Below are positions 48,401 to 60,463 of a stretch of DNA of 64,000 nt, one piece after another. This stretch comes from Leucaena leucocephala. Taxonomy: Eukaryota; Streptophyta; Magnoliopsida; Fabales; Fabaceae. Position 1 is the stretch's first letter. The number at the start of each line of letters is the position of its first letter. Position numbers and translations under genes: made by a program. The stretch covers positions 27,900,848 through 27,964,847 of the forward strand of contig CM073527.1 of the NCBI GenBank assembly GCA_037074615.1, in the 5' to 3' direction. The notes under the pieces were generated by a model. That model made no database searches and had not been told where the DNA came from. It worked only from the letters and a program-made list of their open reading frames with translations.

Positions 48401-48599
48401 TGCAGGCTCCGTTGTTAGGAGTTCGGTGGTATCAATGAATGTAAGTGAAGAGGGGTCAGCCTTCGCAGGATTCATAAAAACAGGGAGAGAGTCATTGAAA
48501 AGGTTCAGTAGGCTAGTTGCATCCCAGCACATGCATTTGTTTGTGGTGTTCCCGTTTCCAGCACTCTTGTTACTCCCGAGCACCATCAATTTCCATTGA
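45413..48599 (+). CDS. Plastid lipase, PLIP1/2/3 type (lipase class 3)
   Basis: A phospholipase A1-type acyl hydrolase. Known relatives release polyunsaturated fatty acids from plastid lipids for seed oil or jasmonate synthesis. Exons 45413-46045, 46623-47123, 47353-47412, 47515-47931 and 48021-48599 join in phase 0 throughout into 729 residues. The first 60 residues are Ser/Thr-rich and basic, fitting a plastid transit peptide. An acidic linker follows to about residue 185, then RMLRRVSLAEARLYAQMSYL and NYGLRFVTSSL typical of PLIPs. The lipase core has FTGHSLGGSLALL (nucleophile about Ser442), MHRDIVPRAF (about Asp502) and RDHDMNSYL (about His620). An Arg-rich stretch, KRTRRRRREHRRK, follows. 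The last residues are unusually hydrophobic (LFVVFPFPALLLLPS), which could aid membrane contact. All splice sites are canonical. Which PLIP is not clear. Confidence 0.93.
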
Positions 48600-49736
48600 A
48601 CAGATGACGATAATTCATTAGTTATGGTCAGGACGGTTGTATAGGGCGAGGGGACATGGATATAGGGACAGTTAGCCAGTTAGGTGATTCTTTATTCATT
48701 GATTTCAATAGTGAAAAGTGAAGTGTCCCTCAGAAATGATGTTTACCTGTAGAAAAATTATTCCTCAAATATCAATTATGCAAAACTAGTTGCGTGATTC
48801 CAGGAGATCGATTCCTATCTTTGTTTTTGTCATTAAAAGAAAACCTGGGTGATTTATTTCATCAGCTCATTTATGGAATATTTGGCCTACTTAATTGGGG
48901 AAAAGGGATTATATGAGAGTTGCTTTTGGTACAGTTTGGCAAGTAGTATGGGATGTAGGAATGAGGCAGTATCAAATAGGATATGGCTTTGGATACGAAA
49001 TTAGGGTTTGGGCATTTTAGGGAATGATTGGGGGGGTAACTTGAGAAACGAGAACACCAAGTTGTAACTTAGGAAGGCAAGCAACGGAGAGACAGAAGCG
49101 AAAAGGAAATGGGAGCGTAATTAGTCATATGATGCACATGCAGATCCAACGTAGGCGTGAAAGCCGACAAAACTTTGAATCGGAACCACGTTCGTTAGCG
49201 GACAAGAGGAATAGGCCCGCCCAGCCCCAAATGCCTATCCATCCAACAAAGCAACCCACGTTCTCATCTTCCTTCCTTTTATTCCTAACTCGCCCATCTC
49301 CCACTGCTTCTCCAAAAGTATAATTCCAACTAAAATTTAAACAAATGAAATCACTCTGCCAATTTCCACCATCTGAAGGGTATGAATGTACAATCGGGGG
49401 TTGTAATATTGAAACAGGGCCCAGAATTAAATGACGAGTGATTAAGATGGTTGGGCGACGATCCGATCATTTAAAGCAACAAGGGGTGATGGCCACCGCG
49501 TTCACAACATTTTTTGTGGTTATCGCTTTGATCCCTTCCGGGGGCAGGCATGTTCCAATTCCCAGGGGTGGGTCACCCGTAAAATATTCTGCCGTGTCAC
49601 CTAGCCTCATTCCAACTATCTTTAACGGGGACATAAAATTGTGATGTTTTCTTCCTTAGTGATTCAAGTTTCAGTTTTATTCCATACAAATATAAGATGG
49701 ATGTGTCGCTACTTCATATTTTTATAGATTTAAATA
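48600..49736. other. Intergenic gap
   Basis: The 3' flank of the PLIP gene. Small ORFs at 49129-49323 and 49438-49644 have no domain support. No repeat recognised before the RTE fragment. Confidence 0.4.
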
Positions 49737-50125
49737 CTAACAACAACAACAACAAGCCTTATCCCATTAAATAGGGTCGGCTACATGGATCATACGACGT
49801 CATTGTGCTCTATCAAAAACTAAATCCTTTGATAGGTTATTAACCAGGAGATCCTGCTCAATGACCTCTTTGAGCGTTCTCTTTGGCCTTCCTCTAGTCT
49901 TTTTAACCGGTGTCCATACTGTTTGATCCACCCTCTTCACTAGCGCATCCCTTTGCCTTCTTTATACGTGTCCAAACCACCTAAGACGGTTTTCTACCAT
50001 TTTCTCTTCAATATGTGCCACTCCAACTCTTCCCCGTATATGTTCATTACAAATCTTATCTTTTCTTGTATGCCTACACATCCATCTCAACATCCTCATC
50101 TCAGCTACCCTAACTTTATGCTCGT
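49737..50125 (-). mobile_element. RTE-clade LINE 3' end, copy A
   Basis: A 5'-truncated RTE-type non-LTR element on the minus strand. Its 3' tail is a GTTGTTGTTG microsatellite, seen as ACAACAACAAC from 49737. It matches copy B at 51710-52075 over about 350 bp. It covers only the last residues of the RT ORF, and the frame is broken. No TSD was identified. Confidence 0.75.
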
Positions 50126-51310
50126 GCTGTTCTTTTAAAAAATTTTTTTTTTTCTATGTATTTACTTTGATTGGAGGTTCAAAAACCATTTTAGAATTTT
50201 ACTCAAAAGTCCAACGAAATTCATCCATATACTTTTTTTTGCAGTATATATATATTTTTATATACTAGAGTATCCTCCTACCCCTGAGAGACTAATCTCT
50301 CACATACTTTTTGTAGTATATTTAAATAAAATCATAATCAGTAACGGGGGCTGTGGGTCGTCGCAACCAAGGGCAATATGGATCTGGAGCCCCATCAATT
50401 GGCCATATCATCCTTACAACTCCCACAAATATCATTCACCTTTTCCTCCAGTTGCCTTGTAGTTGATCCATCTAAAATCATCAATCAAGACCGTTGAATG
50501 TCGTGAGCGTTCGGAAAACCCTCTCAACGTTCTTTCACGGAATAATTAAAGGGTCTCAGAACACAAGTCTGAAAGAAACTATCCCCAGGCTCCTCCGACT
50601 TTGTTAGGATAGAAGGCTTCCCCAAAATATCGTGTGCAATGATGGTAGATAAAACAAGATCCTCAGCAACAAATCACAATTAGATAGTCGAGCCACCAGA
50701 GTCGCGTGCAAAAGTGCAGGTTTGCACAGAACCTTCATTATCGCGTGCAAACGTCCATAATTTTTTTAAAAAAATAGAAAACTTGCTTTTCCAAGGAGCA
50801 TTAAGGTGAATCCCCAAGACAAGGTTGGAGAAACCATAAACACAAACCTCGATATTGTTGTTTGCTAATCAAATACCATCCTTCAGAAGTGAGACAACCT
50901 AGATCAAGGTCTCCAATCCCCAAGTACCAAGTTATTCTAACTTTCCGCGCAATGTCAAAAAAAGAAAGGCCTTTGTTTTTGTTTGTTTTTTTTGTTTTGG
51001 GGTGGGGTGGTGAAGAAACTCCTTTTATTCCTTTGCTGAAAGGATGGTATCATTACTTACTTCAATGCGAAGCCGAACAATTCAAGTGCGTTTACAGAAC
51101 GCTACAGTATTTCCTTGAAGCAATGCCCTGTAATAATTCCACAGTATATTTTTCACAAATTACATAATTATCCTAGATCTTCCATCTTATTTTGCCAGAA
51201 AACAAGCAGTGGCTGACTCACAAACAACGGACACTGGGATCGTGGCTTAGTCAAAATAACAAGCTCTATAAGCATGACAAGCCTCCACAGAAAGGGAAGA
51301 AGAAACAGGA
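50126..51310. other. Intergenic gap
   Basis: Between the RTE fragment and the TMEM205-like gene's 3' end. The ORFs 50862-51167 and 51192-51398 are not supported. No gene seen. Confidence 0.4.
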
Positions 51311-53547
51311 TCAGAGATCCATTTTACCTGCCAAGTACCAAGAGTGCATGGCAAGGCCGCCGAAAGACATGATATTGGCGAGGGAAGATAGTCCATGAAT
51401 CATTCCAAACTTTTTATTCATAGCTGCAAGCTTTGGATTCTTCTTTGCGACTTCAACATTTTTCGACCAACCAATTTCTTCTCCAATGTTATTTTCTCTC
51501 TCCACTTTATGCCTTTGCCTCATCAACTGTGTCACAAACAATTAAAATTCTGTGTGAAAAAAATTCAGGGAGACAATACATTACACACTCGTAACTTATG
51601 GAAGCTTCATAGCATCCAAATTTCGGATGATTGATATACATGAATGCACAATGCCATTTCATTTACATAGGACAACAAATTTATATGAAATGGGTTGAAT
51701 AGAGGCAATTAAACAACAACAACAATAAACCTTATCTCATTAAATGGGGTCAGCTACATGGATCAAACGACGCCATTGTGCTCTATAAAAAACTAAATCT
51801 TTAGATAGGTTATTGACCAGAAGATCTCGCTCAATAATCTCGTTGAGCGTTCTCTTTAACTTTCCTCTACTCCTTTTAATCTGTATACATACTGTTTGAT
51901 CTACCCTCCTGACCAGCACATCCCTTGGCCTTCCTTGCACGTGTCTAAGCCACCTAAGACGGTTCTCTACTATTTTCTCTTCAATAGGTGCTACTTCAAC
52001 TCTTCTCCGTATTTATTCATTACGAATCTTATCTTTTCTTATATACCCACACATCTATCTCAACATTCTAAAAATAGAGACAATTAAACATTCTAAAAAT
52101 TTCTATTGCATAGTGTCAAGACACTGATTTAGAAAGCAATGACTGGTTTGGTGCCAAACTGGGCTGTTATTATAATTTTTGACTAGTTTTTGGGCCAGAA
52201 TCCAGACCACAGCTAGTTCGGAAGTGGATCCCCTCAATTGCACACGATCAAGTGCCCATGAATTGTGTCATTTCTTCGCCAGTTATTTTTTTGGGTCGCC
52301 TTCAAAACTGTTGGGATAGAAAGCTTAAGCTTTTATAACATTAGATGTGAATGAATGAGAGCCATAGGATGCAATTGACTGATGAAATCCTTGCAATTTA
52401 CACTCACGGGAGGTGATCCACTTCCTGGCTAGTTCACCAATTTTTTGTTTAGACCGGTCAAACTGGTCTAGTTTTCTAAACTATACCCAAAATGTGAGAT
52501 GACTAGGAACTGTTTTCAAATTATTTAAACACCCAACGAATCCACTCCACCCTAACCCACATCACTCTCAACCATCCTTCCAATCAAATCTTTCTTAACG
52601 CGAGTCGTACTCTAACTATGCAAACCCAATTGGGAAAGGATATCAAAGTCATAACCGGAATAAAGATGGCTTGAATATCTTAGAAATTTGAGGCATGGGG
52701 GGTAATTATTCAAACTATTTCACGGACGGCCAAGAAATAAGATTCAATAACCACAGAAAACATTCTAAATATAACTCCAGAATTGATGATTTATTCGTAA
52801 AAAAATTGGGAAATCATGAATATTACCTCGACAGTCATCGGTGTAAAGACAAACAAGTTAGCAAGATTAAATGCGAACGACGAAAGTAAGAAGCCAAGTT
52901 GGTATCTTTCAGCAGTGGACGAAGATTTCCAAGGATGTAGATACCCAAAAGACGCCACCGATATCGCACAACAGATACCGACCATTGAGAAATACGCCGG
53001 AAACATCTTGCTTTGCAGGTTACCAAACTGATGCCTCGGGAGATTCCTGTTGAAGTCATCATGAATTTGGGGGAAAAAATCACCACATTTTCAAATCCAG
53101 AAACCTGGTAGGCAAAGCATATTAAAACATAGAACTTGTAGGGCATAGCATTTTCAATGATTTAAGGAAATCACGTTTTGTAAGTTTATTCAGTTCTCAA
53201 GCATGCCCTTGAGGTTCAGCGAAAAATCTGGGTCCAATCTGAGACAACATTTCAGTCTAATAAAACCGTCGTAGTATCCTTAGTTCGGAAAACTTATGCA
53301 TATATGAGCATGTAATTAAGCGGGGGTAAATGAATGCGTACTTGAACATAATAATTCCGCCGATGAAGGTGACCCACAGAGCTGCACCAAAAGCCGTGGA
53401 GAAGCTGAGGAGATGCGCCAATTTGAGGTAGGTGGACAGCTTGATGGAATTGGAAGCGTCCGATTTTGATCCAAAGATTTCAGGGGAGAATATAACTCCG
53501 ATGGCTAAGAAACCAACAGCAGCCAAGAATCGAGTGAGCCAAGCCAT
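51311..53547 (-). CDS. TMEM205-like (DUF4149) membrane protein
   Basis: A small multi-pass membrane protein. Exons 53547-53342, 53046-52827 and 51526-51311 join in frame to 213 residues. Hydrophobic segments lie at about residues 7-23 (LAAVGFLAIGVIFSPEIFG), 46-67 (SFSTAFGAALWVTFIGGIIM), 83-103 (FPAYFSMVGICCAISVASFG) and 120-140, with a fifth near 192-207 in the C-terminal exon. FIGGIIMFKNLPRHQFGNLQ is the TMEM205/DUF4149 core motif. A hydrophilic stretch with EEIGWSKNVEVAKKNPKLAA precedes the last segment. The animal family member affects cisplatin sensitivity; the plant role is unknown and I assign none. The start is chosen because upstream in-frame sequence is not family-like. An RTE LINE 3' end sits in intron 2 without harming the coding exons. 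Confidence 0.88.
51710..52075 (-). mobile_element. RTE-clade LINE 3' end, copy B (in intron 2 of TMEM205-like gene)
   Basis: The same family and orientation as copy A. The minus ORF 51940-51740 encodes GRPRDVLVRRVD, then KRTLNEIIERDLLVNNLSKD and RAQWRRLIHVADP, the C-terminal signature of plant RTE reverse transcriptases. The TTG-rich 3' tail appears as AACAACAACAAT near 51713-51727. It is truncated at its 5' end and dead. It is sense-oriented with its host gene. Confidence 0.8.
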
Positions 53548-56518
53548 CTCAGACGCCGAAGGACAAACTCTCCTCCTCCTCCTCTTCTCTAGTCGACCAC
53601 CTATCAAATTGTGCGTCACCGCGGGCAGGTGCACAACCAATGCAGCGCTTACATTCAACGTAGTTTGTTTATCGGGTCGAAATTGGAAACTTCTAGTAAA
53701 TCAACTCGTCCCTGAGAAGTCTTGGCCAAAAAATCGTTACCACGAAGTCAAACACACAATGGATAAATGGGCCTGGGTCGGGTTGTTATACGGATCCTAT
53801 AGATGGGCCAGTAAGAAATATCTGCACATCCCTTTTTTTTTTAAGAATTATGTTAGTACATGACGATTTATTTCTTTTTGTATTTGGACTATTATGCTCC
53901 GGCCCTTGGGTTCTGTCAACTTTGCTAATAAAAATATAGGGTGTTTGATTTTTAACAAATACTAATTTATTGTTATTTTAATCAGATTATTTTGAAAAAT
54001 ATCCTAATTTTTAGATATTTAAATTTATATATAAAAATAATAGATAGTTAATTCTACTCAACATTAGTATTATTTAAGAATAATAGAGGTCATCATATTT
54101 TTATTCTTGAGTGTGCATTGCCTAACACATTTTTAAAAATTTTTATTAAAAAAAAACAAAAACATTCAATATCCAGTTTCCTTTCCAACCCATGCTCCCT
54201 AAAGATTCAACCACCCATGCCACCCGCCTAAACTCCTCCATCCAAATTATATAAATGTTTGTCATCTTTCCACTCCAGCGTGTACGAGTTCATAACAAGC
54301 CTATCGTTGTGCCAACTGTTTTCACTTTCAAGTTTTCTCGAATAATTTTGACGAGAAAATACCCGCAACCAAGCCAATCTCCTTTTCAAGGACGCACTCC
54401 TCCTGCAAAATACGACCTTTTAAAGGTACATTCACAGGAAACTTTGAAAACAACCCCCCTTATCATTAGATGGTTCAATTATTATGATATTCGTCCTAGC
54501 CTGAGCCCATGTACATTCCAATCAACTACATTACACAGCATACTGCTGAAACTGACGAATCTTAACCAATCTTTGACGGATCCTCCTTAAATACTCTGAA
54601 GCAAATTTCTAAACTCATCACCCTTCGAAACGAAGACGATTGTTAGTTGCAGACTCAGATCTCAATACAAAGAAAACCCCATACTTCAGCTTTTCTGGCT
54701 GACTGCAACATTCCTCGAAACTAGTCAGAAGAAAACATATTTGTCTTTAGCACATTTTCGTTTGTGCCTATTGCATAACTAGAATGAAGGCATTAAAATA
54801 AGAATTGATGCAGCCAAATATGCCACCCCAGTTCTGAATAGAGCTATAAAGAGACACTATAATCGATCATAGTGGGTGTGAAGAGGCACATTAGAGATTC
54901 AAGAGGGCACATGATAGCATCACATGGTGTCACTGACATCATATCTGGCCACCACCATTCCTCTTTCCAATGTCCCCAACATTCAAACATCACGAGCCAT
55001 TTTTTCTCTTTTTAACTCCTCATATTCCTGTTTCCACCCCAATTATCCCAACTTTTTTCAATTAAACTTTTGCCTGCCCTCCTCTTGTGTGAAGCTAGGC
55101 TGTTCGTTCAATGGATGCTGCTGAAGACTATATCATGTGTTCTTCACAGTTAATGAGGAGTACAGATAGAGTCTTAGAAAGATGCTCTGAAGTCTCTGAC
55201 TATGGAATAAAGTAAGCATTTTAAAAAGAAGAAAGGAAACTCATAGCCTCGTGATGTGCACCTTTTCTTTCGCCAGACGATAATTAAACTATGCTTCTAA
55301 TACGAAGATCAAGGTTTAAAAATTGACCCGTTCAGAATAAGATAACAATACTGTGTCAGATCAGTAAAATTTGCTGATGAGTGATATAATCCATACGCCT
55401 TTGGGCAGAGTTTTTTACGGGTTTTGTATAATGTGAATGATGAAGATGTGCAAGGCATGTTTTCAACTTCTCCCTCAATGCCATTCACTACTCCAAAACT
55501 AGCTACTAAATTAATAAATAAGTAATATTTCCTCTTTTTTCCTAATATCTTTTTTGTTAACAAAAAAATAGTCACAGCATTCAAATCTCAGTATAGTAAG
55601 CGCTGTGCAACGGTCATGCCATGATACAGTTAATCTAGATACGAATCAGAGAATAAAAAATGCCACCAAAACAGAGCAATGTCATAGACTAACAACGAAG
55701 GTGGGGTGTCAATGTGTCATCATCAATTTGGCATTATTGATGATTATAGTAAATAAAACCAAGTGCATAATTAGTCAGTCTTTATTTGTATACATATCTC
55801 TCTTTCATTATAAAGACTGGGAGATGTTAAGCTGCTTAAACCCGAAGGGAATTTGTACGAAAGTTTGACCCAATTATGTGGGGTTAGATGATTTGGAGTT
55901 AATAACCCAGAGATAAGGATAGAGAGAGAGAGGTGGGAAAAATTCAGAGGTAAAGGGACGTCAAATCTTATTCTCTTTTTTCTTGTTAAGGAAAAGGGAC
56001 AGCAAATCACACTTGCAGGGAAAGTAACAATCGCTAATCTCGGGTAACTGGCTGGCTAAAGGTAATGGAAACACTAAACCTCAGCATTAAATATGACACG
56101 TGTCTTTAACTAATATTAATGGGCCACTCAACTACGGTTAATCACTTTGATAGATGTTGTATGATAATAATGAAGAGACCTTCACACATGGGAAAGGACA
56201 TAATAGACACTTGCTTTAAAACCATTGTTACGCTCTACTCTGTTTATCTCAGCAGCGCCCATGGTTTTTTCCTTCTTTTTCTTTCCCCAGCAGTGCAAGG
56301 CAGTACAGAAACTAAATTGGGGAGTACTCTCAAAACTTTAGCTAGCGAATAGCAACAGTACTTGGATGCTCGTTGCAAAGGGACAAGGGGAGAATCATTG
56401 AGAAAACAAAATAATGGACCTTTTTCTAAGTGGACAGTAATTTGCAGGGTTTTCCCCCCTTCCCTTTCTATCAAAATCACAGGTCACGCTTCAGAGAGGC
56501 CATGCACCATTATTACAA
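53548..56518. other. Intergenic gap
   Basis: Upstream side of the TMEM205-like gene, then mainly AT-rich DNA (53930-54160 has a possible MITE end GTGTTTGATTTTTAAC, not resolved). Many small ORFs, none with a domain. No gene seen. Confidence 0.4.
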
Positions 56519-56917
56519 TACGTTTTGGTAGAATAAAAAGATTTTTTTATGGGAATAGAAGTAAATATTGAATTAAATTGAAAATAAATTTTAAAATTTT
56601 ATTTAGTATAATATAAATGAATATAAAATTGATGTATATTTTTTTTATAATTTGAGATAAAATAGTTTAAAATATTTTTTTATAATTTAATAAGTATTAA
56701 AGTTTTCTAGAAATTTTATAATTTAAAATAAAATAATCTATAATATTTTATTTCTACTTCTAATTCTACCATCTTATTTTTCAATTCTTTTTATAGAATT
56801 AAAATAACTTAAAATATTATAAATAAAAATAAAAATAATTTCTATTATACAAAAATAACTTTAATGAGGAGAAATAAGATTTCTCTTTCTAACATTTGCA
56901 CAGAATATCAAACATAC
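56519..56917. mobile_element. Possible MITE
   Basis: An AT-rich, ORF-free block between TACGTTTTGGTA (left) and TATCAAACATA (right), which are rough inverted copies. There is no clear target duplication, so the class is unknown. Confidence 0.3.
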
Positions 56918-58118
56918 CCTTAGGCTTCCCCCCCGCTTTGAAAATACACAAGAAAAAGTTAATTTCTTATTTGATAATCTTGAAATAATTGAAATTGGAA
57001 ATCTTGTAATCACAAGTCACATTACCAGGGACGGGGTGTGGCAAGGGAAAATAGCAGTGGGCAACAAATGGTTTAGTGTGGGAAAACACTCTTGCTCATG
57101 ATGCCAAAGAAAAAGTTGATTTGATTCGACATTTCCTTTTTAATCACATTTTGTTTTCTGGTATTGAGTGCAGCTTCGAAAACCCCTTTTGCTTTGCTTT
57201 TGTCGATCATACAGTGTCCGAGAGAGAGACCTGTGCTGAGAAAAGACCCTGACAAGCTCTTTTTCCCTGTGCCCGACTTCATCAGATCTCTCCACTCTAA
57301 TCTGCCCACGTTCAACTCATCTCATGCACACAAACTCATAAGTCATGACTCTGTTACCAAAGTCGACACTATGCTTTTACCCACGCCCAGTTATTATTTT
57401 CATCCTCTACGTCATCATTTAGATGAACCATTACTGGTTTTAGATCAAAAAGCCATCCATGACAGCGAGTTCATTAGAGTAGTTGAAAGTGAAAACAGAG
57501 TATAAAGAATCCAATGGAATGTCAGAAAAGCCAGTTTCTTGGATAAACTAACGAGGCAAAAATTAAATGCTCCCACACATGAACCAAAGGGAAAAATCCA
57601 AGGCAAGCACCAATTACATTGCCCCAACAATGCGGCAACACTGATGCCACATTTTCCATGTACTCATTAAGGAGAAAAGACTCCATATTTCCCGACCCGA
57701 GGTCTCCATATTTTGAACCCGGTTACCATAACGTTATGAATGCGAAGTTTAGAAGCCAAGGGAAGGGCCAAATTCAAATTCATCAATAGGCGAGCATTCG
57801 AGCATTCCGTACTGATATTCTGTACAACTGATAAGTAAAGATAACTGATAAAGCAGAGATAAAGAGAAAAGGTGACAAAATTTTCCGGCAGCCTAAGTTT
57901 TCTTTTGTACAATCAAGTGGACGAGCCAGATTGAATAATCACGAGATTCCTCTGTCGATAATATCTCCAAGGTCCCCAAATTTTCTATTTTTGTACCAAT
58001 GGATCATGAGAACATTTCTTACTTCGTGTCTGTACATACATGCATAGGTTAAGATTGAATCCCTCTCGCACATTGCCCGTACAAACACAAAACACTACAC
58101 TAGAACACTTTCAACAAA
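56918..58118. other. Intergenic gap, 3' flank of the TPR gene
   Basis: The plus ORF 57164-57505 and minus ORFs here have no recognisable domains. I see no gene. Confidence 0.4.
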
Positions 58119-60463
58119 TCAGCAGCTCAATGCCTCATATTTCATTGGAATAGAACGGTTGAATCCCGCTTGAGAAAGCAGGCTCCCGACGACGGCAAGA
58201 TCACGGCAAAACACCCCCTGGAATACAGAAGGGTTTACAGTCGATGAAGATACTGTTTTCTCTGATTTCTGCCCCTCATAGTCCGTTCTGCACCCACTTT
58301 TTTCCGGAACCTGAATTGCTGCTTGTGCGGCTTGCAAGGCGGCAGCCGCCTTCTTCCTCTGCTTCTCAGCGGCTTCTTCATCCATGATCGTAGCCATCAC
58401 ACTCGTGTAACCCTTCTGAATCAATCTGTACAATAACAATGCTGACATTTTTGACCTCTCCTTCACCGATTCAAGATCTCGTTCGTCCGCAAGCTCGCAG
58501 CGATCAATGAAGCTGGTAGCTTTATCCGGTTTGTGCAGTAAACAGAGCAACAAATGAGCCCTCTCCAACTCCGATCGAGAGCAGCCACGTCGCAATCCAA
58601 TCAAAGCGTAGTAATCCACATTACCAGTTTCCCTTGAAGCCACCCTTTGCTTCAGTTCTTGAATTTTCGTCGTGAGAGCGCAGAGTTTCCCAGGAATCTC
58701 TTTGTACCTTACATTATGACGCTTCCAAGCAGGACCTGGAAGCTTACGGTCCCGCAAGATTGTATTGTACAAAAGCTTCAAGTGTTCAAGATCGTGTAGG
58801 CAATCAGGCAAGCATCGAATTGACTCTAGAAGGGCAGCTCTGGTATCAAGAGCTTGAATGCAACTGGGGTCCAAAGCCAGTGTGCGATTACAATCCGCAA
58901 TGGACTCTGCGATTCGGCCTGCAGAACGGTAGGCAGAGGCTCTCTTCATATAGCATTCGGCGAGAAAGGCTTGCGGAGCGCCACGGCGGCCGTCGACGAT
59001 TTTGGAGAAGTGGCGGATGGCCTCAGAATAGAGGCCGGCGTCAAGGGCTGCGAGGGCCGCAGTGCGGCGGCGGAGGAGGAGCTTGATGTGGCTGAGGAGT
59101 TGGGTGACGCTCTCAAATTCTGTAAGAGGTGTTCGAGGTGGAGTGGTAGGAGGGGGGTGGGTCGCGTCACCGGAGAAGCGAATGTTTAAAGAGAAGCTGT
59201 CGTCGGCCCAGCAAACGCTCTCGCGGCGGAAGGCGGCGCTGGCAAGTCGTTTCCCGGTTTGGAGAAGAACCAGCGCATCCTCCATCAGACCGAGATGGCA
59301 ACATGCTTGACCCAGCACCAAGTATCTGTAATTAGCATAACGGAAACAAATTAAGCTAAATCCGAATGACGTCTAAGGTTTTGCTTTATTATATTTCATA
59401 GTCATCTACTTCTAGAAGCATCAAAGCATCTAGCGTAAAAATGGAACGGTGAGAGTAAACAGGAAAGCTCACATTTTCTGAAACATCTAACTTGAACTAT
59501 GTATACGCAAGAAAATCTTTGGGTAAGAAAAAAGCAATTCGGTCTCGGACAAAAAGGAAGCGGGCAAAGAAACAGTGATGCTGATGCACGAGAAAAATTA
59601 CAACAGTAAATGACTTGAATGCCGATTTAAATGAGATAATTTAATATTATTTTAGAAGTAGAAAGATGGTAACCAATTGAGGATGGGTGGCACCAGCATT
59701 TATGTATGCACCGATCCAATCCCAATCTTGAATGGAGACATTAAAAGCGGAGCGCCCGAAATGCACAAAGTCCATTTCAAAATGGACCATCGGTATGAAT
59801 CGGAAACAGAAACTGAAACAGGTGGCGAAACCAATGAAACAGAATAATGCAGTTGATGAATTTACCTCCATTGCCCTCCCTTCTCGCCACTTTTACACAG
59901 CCCTGCCATCACTTTCTTCTTGAAGTCCGAGACGGAGAAGCACTTGAAACTCTGATCCGGCGACGACGATTCCGAAGACGAGAGCAGCTTCACTCCCTCC
60001 CTCGAGAGCTGCTGAGACGAATTATCCGAAGAACAAGAGCCCGAGTCCTCGACCGCCATCTTGAGGCTGGGAATGTAGTCCTGAAGCATATCGGCGACGT
60101 CCTTAAAACGCCGGAGATAAAGAAGAGACCTGGCTCTTAGCTCGAGCGCCTGGTCTAGGCGTGGGGATATGGCCAGTGCCGCGTCTACAAGGTTCAGAGC
60201 CGATGCGATCTCGCTCTGTTCTTGGGTGGCGATGAGGACGCGAGCTTCTTTGATATATTTCTCAACAATCTATACAGGCAAACACGCGAGTATATATATA
60301 TATATATATATATATGAATGTAGGATAATGAAAGCATCGCAAAGATGAAAAAATCGTGCAAACAAATCTAAAGGAAGCGAAGCATTACCTTTCGGTGGGT
60401 GAGCCACCAATACTTCTTTTCCGAAGCATTGAGAGAGGAGGTAGTAGCGACGGCCATTGTCAT
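58119..60463 (-). CDS. Plant TPR protein with degenerate J-like domain
   Basis: Three exons, 60463-60389, 60269-59866 and 59325-58119, join in frame to 561 residues. It belongs to a plant group of TPR proteins related to DNAJC7-type co-chaperones, but its exact role is unknown. The N-terminus has EKKYWWLTHRK followed by helical TPR-like repeats (EARVLIATQEQSEIASALNL and DQALELRARSLLYLRRFKDV). A Ser-rich linker lies near residues 105-135. Further TPR units are at about 160-190, 245-275 and 280-333 (AECYMKRASAYRSAGRIAES). A J-like segment starts near residue 395 (NVDYYALIGLRRGCSRSELE), but the diagnostic HPD is HKPD, so Hsp70 stimulation is doubtful. An Ala-rich coiled region (KQRKKAAAALQAAQAAIQ) follows. 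The start could be ATG 60463 or 60457, two codons later. Splice sites are canonical and the gene is intact. Confidence 0.85.
60293..60315. repeat. (TA)n microsatellite in intron 1 of the TPR gene
   Basis: About eleven TA units starting 24 bp past exon 2's upstream edge, close to the acceptor. Length variation might affect splicing. Confidence 0.9.

Noticed and set aside
53432..53863. 143-residue plus ORF
   Set aside because: Lies antisense to exon 1 of the TMEM205-like gene and shows no domain.
58760..59310. Several plus ORFs with Arg/Gly-rich products
   Set aside because: Antisense shadows of the GC-rich TPR gene exon 3.
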